This document shows positions 1 to 5,644 of a stretch of DNA of 6,399 nucleotides, one piece after another (the stretch's first letter is position 1; each line of letters opens with the position of its first letter). The position numbers were made by a program, and so were the translations under genes. The notes below the pieces were generated by a model. It had not been told where the DNA came from. It searched no databases and saw only the letters and a list, made by a program, of their open reading frames with translations. The DNA comes from Nitrospira defluvii (GTDB lineage Bacteria > Nitrospirota > Nitrospiria > Nitrospirales > Nitrospiraceae). The stretch is taken from contig JACQHN010000538.1 of the NCBI GenBank assembly GCA_016199015.1, positions 1-6,399 of the forward strand, given 5' to 3'.

Positions 1-249
1 GCCCACGCCCACGCCTCGCTCACCTGTTCCACCTGTCAAGGTCACCTCGTTGCCGACCTGTATATTGACACGGTGGACGCCGGAGGCCATGTGTGGATCC
101 GGGCGTTACGTTGCGTACGATGTCGAAGAATAGCCGACGCTGACCGAGAGGTGTTCCACACACAATCGAAGGGAGGAAGGATCGGAAGAATACCGCGCGA
201 GTTACCCGAATGGGGATTGAACGATGAAATGACCGCGTTAGGAACTTAA
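1..249 (+). CDS. Small zinc-knuckle protein, 3' part only
   Basis: Reading frame 1 is open from the first base to the TAA at 247-249, giving the last 82 residues of a protein whose start lies outside the window; no ATG, GTG or TTG precedes the first cysteine pair. Two CxxC knuckles are visible, C9-S-T-C12 and C38-V-R-C41 (numbered from the first visible residue), separated by a segment containing GHLVADLYID and GGHVWIRALR. The spacing of about 25 residues between knuckles fits a small zinc ribbon. The tail after residue 45 is polar and shows no motif. The function is unknown; nucleic-acid or protein binding is the usual guess for such ribbons, but nothing here shows it. The gene converges on the vanZ-like gene and their stop codons overlap. 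The unbroken frame and the symmetrical Cys pairs make a real gene likely. Confidence 0.6.
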   Translation, partial: AHAHASLTCSTCQGHLVADLYIDTVDAGGHVWIRALRCVRCRRIADADREVFHTQSKGGRIGRIPRELPEWGLNDEMTALGT

Positions 250-695
250 GATCGACCCAGAACCCCAGGATTGCGCCACTCCGCCCATCGCCAGGTCCAA
301 GCCCCCAGCATGGCGCCTGCCGTATCAGCGACCAGGTCCAGCGGATCTCCCTGCCGAAACGGCACGAACAGTTGATGGACCTCATCGCTGAGGCCGTAGA
401 GCGCACAGCCGGCCACCGTCACGGCCACGGCATGGCGTGCCACCCAGGGTCCGGCCGCATGGCGACAAGCACGATAGCTCAAGGCCCCCAAGAGGCTGTA
501 CTCACACAGATGCAGCGCTTTATCTGAAATTTCTTTCAGAACCGAGGCAATCGCCTCCGGTGGATTCGAAATGGAGGACCCTCCGAAAATCAGTGCGGCA
601 TAGAGTCCCACCGGTCCCCAATAACGCAATGTCGAGCCGGCGGCAGGGAGAGATTCGATGCGTACGCTCGACGAGATGGTCGGTTCCACTTCCAT
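246..695 (-). CDS. VanZ-like family membrane protein
   Basis: This encodes 149 residues with the VanZ-like hallmarks: D58-K-x-x-H62-x-x-E65-Y66 in the second hydrophobic segment, D104-E-x-H107-Q108 closing the third, R114 in the following loop (FVPFRQGDPLD), and D120-x-x-x-D124 leading into the last. Hydrophobic stretches lie at about residues 26-42, 60-76, 88-103 and 120-136, so a four-helix inner-membrane protein is expected, with a short polar N-terminus of about 24 residues. VanZ itself gives low-level teicoplanin resistance in enterococci, but most family members have no known role, and resistance should not be inferred here. The start is supported by GAGGAG at 709-704 on the minus strand, 8 nt before the ATG. 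It is transcribed away from the GH57 gene, and its stop overlaps the stop of the convergent zinc-knuckle gene. Confidence 0.9.
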   Translation of the reverse strand: MEVEPTISSSVRIESLPAAGSTLRYWGPVGLYAALIFGGSSISNPPEAIASVLKEISDKALHLCEYSLLGALSYRACRHAAGPWVARHAVAVTVAGCALYGLSDEVHQLFVPFRQGDPLDLVADTAGAMLGAWTWRWAEWRNPGVLGRS

Positions 696-703
696 TATCT
701 TGA

Positions 704-709
704 CTCCTC
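704..709 (-). promoter_or_regulatory. Shine-Dalgarno of the vanZ-like gene
   Basis: GAGGAG on the minus strand lies 8 nt upstream of the ATG at 695-693. It is the best ribosome binding site on this side of the divergent region and fixes the start of the VanZ-like protein. Confidence 0.75.
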
Positions 710-716
710 ACTCCGT

Positions 717-737
717 GAACGACTGACTGCGTCGTTC
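717..737. repeat. Perfect 7-bp inverted repeat in the divergent region
   Basis: GAACGAC (717-723) and GTCGTTC (731-737) are exact reverse complements separated by 7 nt. The centre-to-centre distance of 14 bp (1.3 to 1.4 helical turns) is compatible with a dimeric regulator's operator. It could equally form a short hairpin in the leader RNA of the vanZ-like gene. It lies 9 bp upstream of that gene's ribosome binding site, in the only spacer between the two divergent genes. No regulator gene is seen nearby, so an operator role is inference. Confidence 0.35.
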
Positions 738-751
738 GATCATGACACCGT

Positions 752-780
752 TGTATAAAAGGCTCTGACTCAACGCGCAA
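752..780 (-). promoter_or_regulatory. Possible promoter for the vanZ-like gene
   Basis: On the minus strand TTGCGC (780-775) is followed after 17 nt by TATACA (757-752), resembling sigma-70 -35 and -10 hexamers. The -10 match is reasonable, while the -35 keeps only its first three bases. Transcription would start near 745 and carry the 717-737 inverted repeat in the leader. The same AT-rich stretch reads TATAAA (754-759) on the plus strand and could serve the GH57 gene, but no convincing -35 accompanies it there. This is weak evidence from spacing and hexamers only. Confidence 0.25.
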
Positions 781-849
781 TCCCGCACATTCGTTGCAAC
801 CCTCATACCCCTATGACATACTGCCCAGGAGTCTGCAAGAAGCTTCCCG

Positions 850-3054
850 ATGAAAACCATTCAGCTCTGTTTCCTCTGGCACATGCACCAGCCGTACTAC
901 ACGGACCCGATCACGGGATCCGCCAGTATGCCCTGGGTTCGTCTACATGCGACGAAAGCCTATTACGATATGGCCTTCCTGCTCGACAAGTTTCCCCAGG
1001 CGCGCTCGACCTTTAACTTCACTCCGTCGCTCCTGCTGCAGCTCGAAGAATTTTCCGCCGGTCGGGTCCGCGATCTCTTTCTCGAATATGCCCAACGCCC
1101 GGCGGCCGACCTCACTCCGGAGGAAAAGGCCTTTCTGATCCGCCATTTTTTCTCGGCGAACTGGGCTACCATGGTGCGGCCCTTTCCCCGCTACGAGGAA
1201 CTGCTGGTGAAGCGCGGCCTCGACGTGCAGGGGCACGACCTGGATCGTTTGGCCAGGCAGTTTTCATCTCAGGAATTCCTCGACCTGCAGGTGTGGCACA
1301 ACCTCGCGTGGTTCGGATATGGCAGTCTGCAACAGTTTCCACGCCTGGCAGAGTTACGGAGGAAGAATCGTGGATTCACGGAAGAGGACAAACAGGAAGT
1401 CCTGGCCCTGCAGCAGGCGGCGATCCGGCAGATCGTCCCCATGTACAAGGCGCTCCAGGACCGCGGACAAGTCGAACTGACCACCACACCGTTCTTTCAC
1501 CCGATCTTGCCCCTGGTCATCGACTCGGAATTTACGCGGCGCGCCAGACCGGATTTGCCGCTTCCGGCTCGATTTCATGCCCCGGCCGATGCCGAGGCGC
1601 AGATCCGACTGGCCATCGAATACCACACCAAGACCTTTGGCCGAGCCCCTGTCGGGCTGTGGCCGTCAGAGGGATCGGTCTGTCCGGAGATGCTGCCGAT
1701 GCTGGAAAAGGCCGGGATCCGCTGGTTGGCGACGGACGAAGGCAACCTCTACCGCTCGCTCCAAACCGGGAATCACGCCTGGAACCGTCACTACCATCTG
1801 TATCAGCCCTACACCGTCGGGGCGACGGACCACCCGCTCACGATGGTGTTTCGAGACCGGGACATCTCCGACGCGTTCGGCTTCGTCTACCATAAGACGA
1901 CCCCGGAATCCGCCGCCGACGACGTCCTTCGGCGAGTCCGCGGCCTGGCCTATGATATTCCACTGGAGCAAGGGATCGTCGCGGTGATCCTGGATGGGGA
2001 AAATCCATGGGAGCATTACCATGACGGCGGCGAACGATTCCTCTCACTGCTGTTTCGTGCCTTCGAACAGGATGGGCTCCACATCGGCCACGGCATCCGC
2101 GTCCAAATGGAGACCGTCAGTCGAGCGCTCGCAACCATTCCGCCGACCCAACGCCTCGATCACCTACATTCCGGCTCCTGGATCAACCAGGACTTCAAGA
2201 TCTGGATCGGACACCAGGAAGATAATCGCGGCTGGGACCTCCTGCAGCACACGCGAGCGCGGCTCGTTGAACTGACGCCCTCGCTGACCACGGAGCAGGC
2301 CCGCGCGGCCTGGGGCGAGCTCTATGCCGCCGAAGGGAGCGATTGGTTTTGGTGGTACGGTGACGACTTCGATACCGACTACAAACAAGAATTCGACCGC
2401 CTATTCAGGACGCACCTCCGCAACGTCTGGACCTATGCCGGAGTCACGCCGCCCGAAATCTTGAACCAACCGTTGGTGGAAGCACGCGCGCCGCAGGGGC
2501 TGGAGGTGGTGCAACTTCCGCTGGCCTTCATTTCCCCGACCCTCGACGGCATCGTGTCGAACTTTTTTGAATGGCGCGGAGCCGGAACCATCAACCCCAC
2601 CCCGCCGCTGGGAGCGATGTGGAAATCCGAAGGGCTGTTCACCGCAATCCTCTTCGGCTTCGACCATGAGCGACTCTACCTTCGCTTGGATTTCGACGAA
2701 CGGTCCCAGACGCGCCAAGACGACTGCGCCGTAGACCTCCACATCGGATCGGGAATCCAGCAACACAAGCTGTCCTTCGCCCTTGCGCCGACCGGAACCG
2801 ATACGTTCCTGCTCGCCCGGGCAGACGAGGCCGGCGCCTATCGTGACGTGGGATCCTACAGCACCATCTGCCGGCGGAAGATTCTCGAGTTGGCGGTGCC
2901 GTTCAAGGATCTCGACATCGAGATCGGCAATGAACTACGCGTGACGCTGACGGTGTCGGAACACCGGATGGAAATCGCTCGGTATCCCCATCACAATCCG
3001 GTCACCTTTAACCGGCCAGGCGACGACTTCGAGGCCACCATGTGGAGAGTCTGA
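850..3054 (+). CDS. Glycoside hydrolase family 57 (alpha-glucan-active)
   Basis: This 734-residue protein begins MKTIQLCFLWHMHQPYY, carrying the GH57 first motif H11-M-H13-Q-P near the N-terminus. The third motif, GLWPSEGSV, puts the expected catalytic nucleophile at E274. The fourth, VILDGENPWEHY, puts the expected acid/base at D382. A tryptophan-rich segment SGSWINQDFKIWIG (441-454) and SDWFWWYGDDFDTDY (497-511) complete the catalytic half. Residues from about 538 onward form a beta-rich C-terminal domain. Family enzymes are retaining hydrolases or transferases on alpha-glucans (alpha-amylase, branching enzyme, 4-alpha-glucanotransferase, amylopullulanase), and the exact specificity cannot be read here. 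No signal peptide is visible, so it is probably cytoplasmic and acts on stored glycogen or maltodextrin. The ATG at 850 is the first possible start after an in-frame stop at 814. AGGAG (827-831) is rather far (18 nt), and AAGAAG (837-842) is closer but weak. The downstream GalT-like gene supports a hexose-phosphate role. Confidence 0.92.
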   Translation: MKTIQLCFLWHMHQPYYTDPITGSASMPWVRLHATKAYYDMAFLLDKFPQARSTFNFTPSLLLQLEEFSAGRVRDLFLEYAQRPAADLTPEEKAFLIRHFFSANWATMVRPFPRYEELLVKRGLDVQGHDLDRLARQFSSQEFLDLQVWHNLAWFGYGSLQQFPRLAELRRKNRGFTEEDKQEVLALQQAAIRQIVPMYKALQDRGQVELTTTPFFHPILPLVIDSEFTRRARPDLPLPARFHAPADAEAQIRLAIEYHTKTFGRAPVGLWPSEGSVCPEMLPMLEKAGIRWLATDEGNLYRSLQTGNHAWNRHYHLYQPYTVGATDHPLTMVFRDRDISDAFGFVYHKTTPESAADDVLRRVRGLAYDIPLEQGIVAVILDGENPWEHYHDGGERFLSLLFRAFEQDGLHIGHGIRVQMETVSRALATIPPTQRLDHLHSGSWINQDFKIWIGHQEDNRGWDLLQHTRARLVELTPSLTTEQARAAWGELYAAEGSDWFWWYGDDFDTDYKQEFDRLFRTHLRNVWTYAGVTPPEILNQPLVEARAPQGLEVVQLPLAFISPTLDGIVSNFFEWRGAGTINPTPPLGAMWKSEGLFTAILFGFDHERLYLRLDFDERSQTRQDDCAVDLHIGSGIQQHKLSFALAPTGTDTFLLARADEAGAYRDVGSYSTICRRKILELAVPFKDLDIEIGNELRVTLTVSEHRMEIARYPHHNPVTFNRPGDDFEATMWRV

Positions 3055-3058
3055 ACGA

Positions 3059-3113
3059 CAATGTTCAATGATCAGTGTTGAATGATGCATTCAACACTGA
3101 TCATTGAACATTG
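3059..3113. repeat. Perfect 26-bp inverted repeat with 3-nt loop
   Basis: Arms 3059-3084 and 3088-3113 are exact reverse complements around the loop ATG. The element begins 4 nt after the GH57 stop codon and contains the TGATCA palindrome in each arm. It is not followed by a run of T, so it is not a canonical intrinsic terminator. As RNA it would be a very stable stem that could protect the 3' end of the GH57 message or reduce read-through into the GalT-like gene. As DNA it could be a mobile or repetitive intergenic element. The arms are AT-rich compared with the flanking genes. Confidence 0.9.
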
Positions 3114-3137
3114 AGCATTGCGCATTTATCATTCGCA
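3089..3137 (+). repeat. Seven degenerate 7-bp units (ATTNNNC)
   Basis: From 3089 the sequence divides exactly into seven heptamers, starting ATTCAAC, ACTGATC and ending ATTCGCA. Six of the seven begin with ATT and six end with C, and there is no indel in 49 bp. The first three and a half units form the right arm of the 3059-3113 hairpin; the rest runs single-stranded to just before the ribosome binding site of the GalT-like gene. A related array precedes the TtuA-like gene. Confidence 0.75.
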
Positions 3138-3142
3138 ACTAC

Positions 3143-3147
3143 AGGAG
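3143..3147 (+). promoter_or_regulatory. Shine-Dalgarno deciding the GalT-like start
   Basis: AGGAG lies 5 nt before the ATG at 3153. It rules in that start over the in-frame TTG at 3111, which falls inside the heptamer repeat and would add 14 residues unrelated to the family. Confidence 0.8.
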
Positions 3148-3152
3148 TCGAG

Positions 3153-4154
3153 ATGCCTGAACTCAGAAGAGACCCGATCGTCGGACGCTGGGTGATCGTT
3201 TCGACCGAACGGAGCGGACGCCCCCAAGACGTACGCATGCCGGCCGCGCCGCTCCCCTCTTCGGCCATGTGTCCATTTTGTCCGGGGCAGGAACGGCTGA
3301 CACCGAAGGAAATCCTCGCATACCGGCCCCACGCCTCGGACCCCGACAGTCCGAATTGGACGGTGCGGGTGATTCCCAATAAATTTCCCGCCCTGCATGT
3401 GGAAGGCGATATGGGCCGTGAGGGTCTCGGCCTCTATGACCGGATGAACGGAATCGGCGCCCATGAAGTCATCATCGAAACCACCAACCATAAGGACACC
3501 CTCGCCGACCTCCCAGTGACGCGGGTGGAAGATGTCTTGTGGGCCTATCGCGACCGCATTCTGGATCTCAAGAAAGATCTTCGGTTTCGTTACATTCTGA
3601 TTTTTAAGAATCAAGGCGTCGCAGCAGGAGCGACGTTGGAGCACAGCCATTCCCAGCTCATCGCCTTGCCGATCGTACCCACCAGCGTGCTCGAAGAGCT
3701 GGACGGCTGCCGGCAGCACTTCCAGCAGAAGGAGCGCTGCATCTACTGCGACATCATGCGGCAAGAATCGGCTGAAGGTACCCGTGTGGTGCTGGAGAAC
3801 CCGGAATTCCTCTGCCTCACACCGTACGCGCCACGCTTTCCGTTCGAAATGTGGATTCTCCCCAAACGACATGCCGGTTACTTCGAAGAGAGCCAACGCG
3901 CTCAGTTCGAATTTCTGGCGTCGATACTTGGGGAAGCCTTGCGGCGAATGAATGCGGTGCTGGCTCGCCCGGCTTACAACTTCATCCTCCATAGCTCGCC
4001 ACTCCACGAAAAAACGGGAGAGTTTTATCACTGGCACATCGAGATCATTCCCAAGCTCACTCAGGTCGCCGGATTTGAATGGGGCACCGGCTTCTATATC
4101 AATCCGGTCTCACCCGAAGAATCTGCCAAATCATTGAGGGACGCTATCCTGTAA
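3153..4154 (+). CDS. galT: GalT-like hexose-1-phosphate nucleotidyltransferase
   Basis: This 333-residue protein belongs to the GalT branch of the HIT superfamily. The catalytic motif is H164-S-H166-S-Q168. H166 should be the histidine that carries the UMP (or AMP) intermediate, and its number coincides with that of E. coli GalT. C40-P-F-C43, H104 (in GAHEVI) and H164 match the structural zinc ligands of that enzyme. The second half has an additional pair, CIYC at about residue 192, and an HWHIEIIPK motif near the C-terminus. Canonical activity is UDP-glucose plus galactose-1-phosphate to glucose-1-phosphate plus UDP-galactose (Leloir pathway). E. coli GalT has HPHGQ at the active site, and the HSHSQ form is, from memory, closer to the GalT-like ADP-glucose phosphorylases, so the substrate is uncertain. 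No galK or galE is in the window. It follows GH57 by 98 bp on the same strand. Confidence 0.9.
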   Translation: MPELRRDPIVGRWVIVSTERSGRPQDVRMPAAPLPSSAMCPFCPGQERLTPKEILAYRPHASDPDSPNWTVRVIPNKFPALHVEGDMGREGLGLYDRMNGIGAHEVIIETTNHKDTLADLPVTRVEDVLWAYRDRILDLKKDLRFRYILIFKNQGVAAGATLEHSHSQLIALPIVPTSVLEELDGCRQHFQQKERCIYCDIMRQESAEGTRVVLENPEFLCLTPYAPRFPFEMWILPKRHAGYFEESQRAQFEFLASILGEALRRMNAVLARPAYNFILHSSPLHEKTGEFYHWHIEIIPKLTQVAGFEWGTGFYINPVSPEESAKSLRDAIL

Positions 4155-4156
4155 AG

Positions 4157-4216
4157 AGGCTGGCGGAATAGGCGGTGAGACTCCCAACACTCTCCCCCGC
4201 CCATGAAGGCCAGCCT
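4157..4216. repeat. Nested inverted repeat after the GalT-like gene
   Basis: AGGCTGGC (4157-4164) pairs exactly with GCCAGCCT (4209-4216). Inside it GGCGG (4171-4175) plus GAGA (4177-4180) can pair with TCTC (4191-4194) plus CCGCC (4197-4201), leaving a 10-nt loop. Together they could fold into a two-tier hairpin starting 2 nt after the stop codon. No T-run follows, so it is at best a processing or stability structure, or a Rho-dependent site. It lies in the 179-bp spacer that otherwise holds only a doubtful small ORF. Confidence 0.4.
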
Positions 4217-4337
4217 GCACCGGGACGTACTCCTCTCACCCCTCATCCACTGTAACCAGTCATTCCTCCAGGGTGACAGCATTACTCTGCTCCAGCGTTT
4301 GCAATCCCGCCCGAGTCAGCCGTATCATCGCGCATGA
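4203..4337 (+). CDS. Doubtful 44-residue ORF coupled to the sulfur carrier
   Basis: ATG at 4203 opens a 44-codon frame ending in TGA at 4335-4337, so its stop overlaps the start of the MoaD-like gene as ATGA. The peptide (MKASLHRDVLLSPLIHC and onward) is Leu/Gln/Ser-rich, has no transmembrane run and resembles no family I know. The ATGA overlap is typical of translational coupling, and the MoaD-like gene has no visible ribosome binding site of its own. Against it, there is also no Shine-Dalgarno before 4203 (the preceding bases are C-rich), and the ATG overlaps the loop of the nested inverted repeat. It may be a chance frame. Confidence 0.2.
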   Translation: MKASLHRDVLLSPLIHCNQSFLQGDSITLLQRLQSRPSQPYHRA

Positions 4338-4537
4338 TCGTCCAACTGAGTCATCCCCAACGCCAAGTCGAAATCAAAGGTCCCAAACGCACCAAGGAAT
4401 TGCTGCGCGAACTCAATCTCGTGATCGAGGCGCATCTGGTGATCCGCGGTGACGACCTCGTCACAGAAGATGAAATGCTCGCCGATGCCGACCAGATCGA
4501 AATCCGGCCGGTCATTTCAGGCGGCAGCCTTGGCTAA
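4334..4537 (+). CDS. MoaD/ThiS/TtuB-like ubiquitin-fold sulfur carrier
   Basis: This 67-residue protein has the size and shape of a beta-grasp sulfur carrier: an N-terminal beta hairpin (IVQLSHPQRQVEIKG), a helix region with TKELLRELNL, then DDLVTEDEMLADADQIEI leading to the C-terminal strand RPVISGG. In this family the terminal Gly-Gly is adenylated by an E1-like enzyme and converted to a thiocarboxylate that donates sulfur. The neighbouring TtuA-like enzyme makes tRNA thiolation the most likely recipient pathway, rather than molybdopterin or thiamine. Oddly the diglycine (G63-G64) is followed by S65-L66-G67, so it is not terminal. No Shine-Dalgarno is visible. The ATG overlaps the TGA of a doubtful upstream ORF, and no other in-frame start exists back to the stop at 4274. 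No E1-like or JAMM protease gene is in the window. Confidence 0.85.
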   Translation: MIVQLSHPQRQVEIKGPKRTKELLRELNLVIEAHLVIRGDDLVTEDEMLADADQIEIRPVISGGSLG

Positions 4538-4611
4538 TTCTGAATTATGAGTTCTGAATGATGAATGTCCTGGGCAATTCAGCATTCCTCATTCAGCATT
4601 CAACATTGTCG
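4538..4611. repeat. Second heptamer element, opposing arms
   Basis: The spacer between the sulfur carrier and the TtuA-like gene consists almost wholly of degenerate 7-bp units. On the plus strand five units run 4577-4611, including ATTCAGC twice and ATTCAAC. On the minus strand four units run 4566-4539, including ATTCATC and ATTCAGA. Arms 4554-4567 and 4583-4596 pair over 14 bp with one mismatch around a 15-nt loop. The array shares its unit and period with the element at 3059-3137 but is not a copy of it. It starts right after the TAA of the sulfur carrier and ends 5 bp before the next start codon. Confidence 0.75.
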
Positions 4612-4616
4612 AAACC

Positions 4617-5561
4617 ATGAACTGCACCAAGTGTCCGACCAGTACCAAAGCCGTTATCAGCCTCCCGCGGCACAATGCCGCCTTCTGCAAAGACTGCTTC
4701 ACGACCTTTGTGCACGAACAGGTGGCGCGCGCCATTAAGTCGTTCAAAATGTTCACGCCCGCGGATCGCATCCTCGTCGCAGTCTCCGGCGGCAAGGACA
4801 GCCTCGCGCTGTGGCATATCCTCCTCAACCTCGGGTATCGCGCCGACGCGCTCTACGTGAATCTGGGCATCGGCAGCTATTCCGAAGAGTCGCATCGAAA
4901 AGTGCAGCACTATGCCGAGACAGTGGCTGCCGCACATAGCGCCACGCTGCTGGTCCATGTCGTCGAGCAAGAGGCCGGAGCCGGCATTCGTGAGCTGGCC
5001 AACATCCTCCACCGGCCGACCTGCTCGACCTGCGGCACGATCAAGCGGTATCAGTTCAATCGCGCGGCGGTGGAGCAGAATTATGACGTCATGGCCACCG
5101 GCCACAACCTCGACGATGAAGCCGCGCGCCTGTTGGGGAACGTGTTGCATTGGCAGGAAGAGTACCTGGACAAACAGAGTCCAACCCTTCCCGCGTCCGT
5201 CGAAGGCTTCGCCAAGAAGGTGAAACCGCTCTGTCGGTTGTCCGAACGCGAGATCGCCGCCTATGCAGTGGTCAATCGCATCGACTACATCGTGGAAGAA
5301 TGTCCTATGGCCAAGGGTTCGAAAATGCTCCTCTACAAAGAGGTCCTCAATCGGCTGGAAACAGAATCGCCCGGCACGAAACAGCGCTTCTATTGGGGGT
5401 TTCTGGACAAACAAAACAAGCCGGACGCACCCACCGAGTCCATGGCGGAAAAAGATCAGCGCACCCTCGCGCCTTGCCTATCTTGTGGCCAACCCACCAC
5501 CGCTGACACCTGCTCCTATTGCAAAATGATGGCGAAGGCCAAGAGTGTTCCCGCACGATAA
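4617..5561 (+). CDS. TtuA/Ncs6-like tRNA 2-thiouridine synthetase
   Basis: This 314-residue protein has the full layout of the TtuA/Ncs6 family. An N-terminal zinc finger carries C3-x-x-C6 and C24-x-x-C27. The ATP-pyrophosphatase loop is S57-G-G-K-D-S62. C136-x-x-C139 together with C229 (in EECPMAKGS) matches the three cysteines that hold the [4Fe-4S] cluster in Thermus TtuA. GHNLDDEA lies at 162-169, and a C-terminal zinc finger carries C287-x-x-C290 and C299-x-x-C302. Such enzymes adenylate a tRNA uridine and replace its oxygen with sulfur from a ubiquitin-like carrier; the position (U34 or U54) cannot be decided here. The MoaD-like gene 79 bp upstream is the probable sulfur donor. The start is fixed by the N-terminal Cys pair, although no Shine-Dalgarno is present because the leader is heptamer repeat. 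No residue of the catalytic set appears to be missing. Confidence 0.92.
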   Translation: MNCTKCPTSTKAVISLPRHNAAFCKDCFTTFVHEQVARAIKSFKMFTPADRILVAVSGGKDSLALWHILLNLGYRADALYVNLGIGSYSEESHRKVQHYAETVAAAHSATLLVHVVEQEAGAGIRELANILHRPTCSTCGTIKRYQFNRAAVEQNYDVMATGHNLDDEAARLLGNVLHWQEEYLDKQSPTLPASVEGFAKKVKPLCRLSEREIAAYAVVNRIDYIVEECPMAKGSKMLLYKEVLNRLETESPGTKQRFYWGFLDKQNKPDAPTESMAEKDQRTLAPCLSCGQPTTADTCSYCKMMAKAKSVPAR

Positions 5562-5644
5562 CTGTGCGCCGGCCCATCTCTGCCCGCCTGCAGGGTCGAG
5601 AATCTTGAAGGAGTAACCAGCCGGCTTGTCGTGAGAAAAAATGG
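5562..5644. other. Convergent spacer without a clear terminator
   Basis: These 83 bp separate the ends of the TtuA-like gene and the minus-strand gene. They contain an 8-bp palindrome CCTGCAGG and a GCCGGC near each end (about 5568 and 5621), which could pair over 6 bp, but no stem followed by a T-run on either strand. AAGGAG near 5608 precedes no suitable start codon. I see no gene here. Confidence 0.5.

Noticed and set aside
794..822. TTGCAA with CATACT at 17-nt spacing as a GH57 promoter
   Set aside because: Transcription would begin near 829, inside or after the candidate Shine-Dalgarno at 827-831, leaving no useful leader.
813..1016. 67-codon ORF starting at ATG 813 upstream of GH57
   Set aside because: It runs out of frame into the GH57 coding region and lacks a ribosome binding site.
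3059..3113. Intrinsic terminator after GH57
   Set aside because: The stem is strong, but no T-run follows and the 7-bp repeat continues beyond it, so a repeat element is the better call.
3129..4037. Long minus-strand ORF (302 codons) opposite the GalT-like gene
   Set aside because: It is a shadow frame caused by high GC in the third codon position; the plus strand carries all the catalytic motifs.
4593..5414. Long minus-strand ORF (273 codons) opposite the TtuA-like gene
   Set aside because: It is a shadow of a well-recognised gene, with His/Arg/Gly-rich translation typical of an antisense frame.
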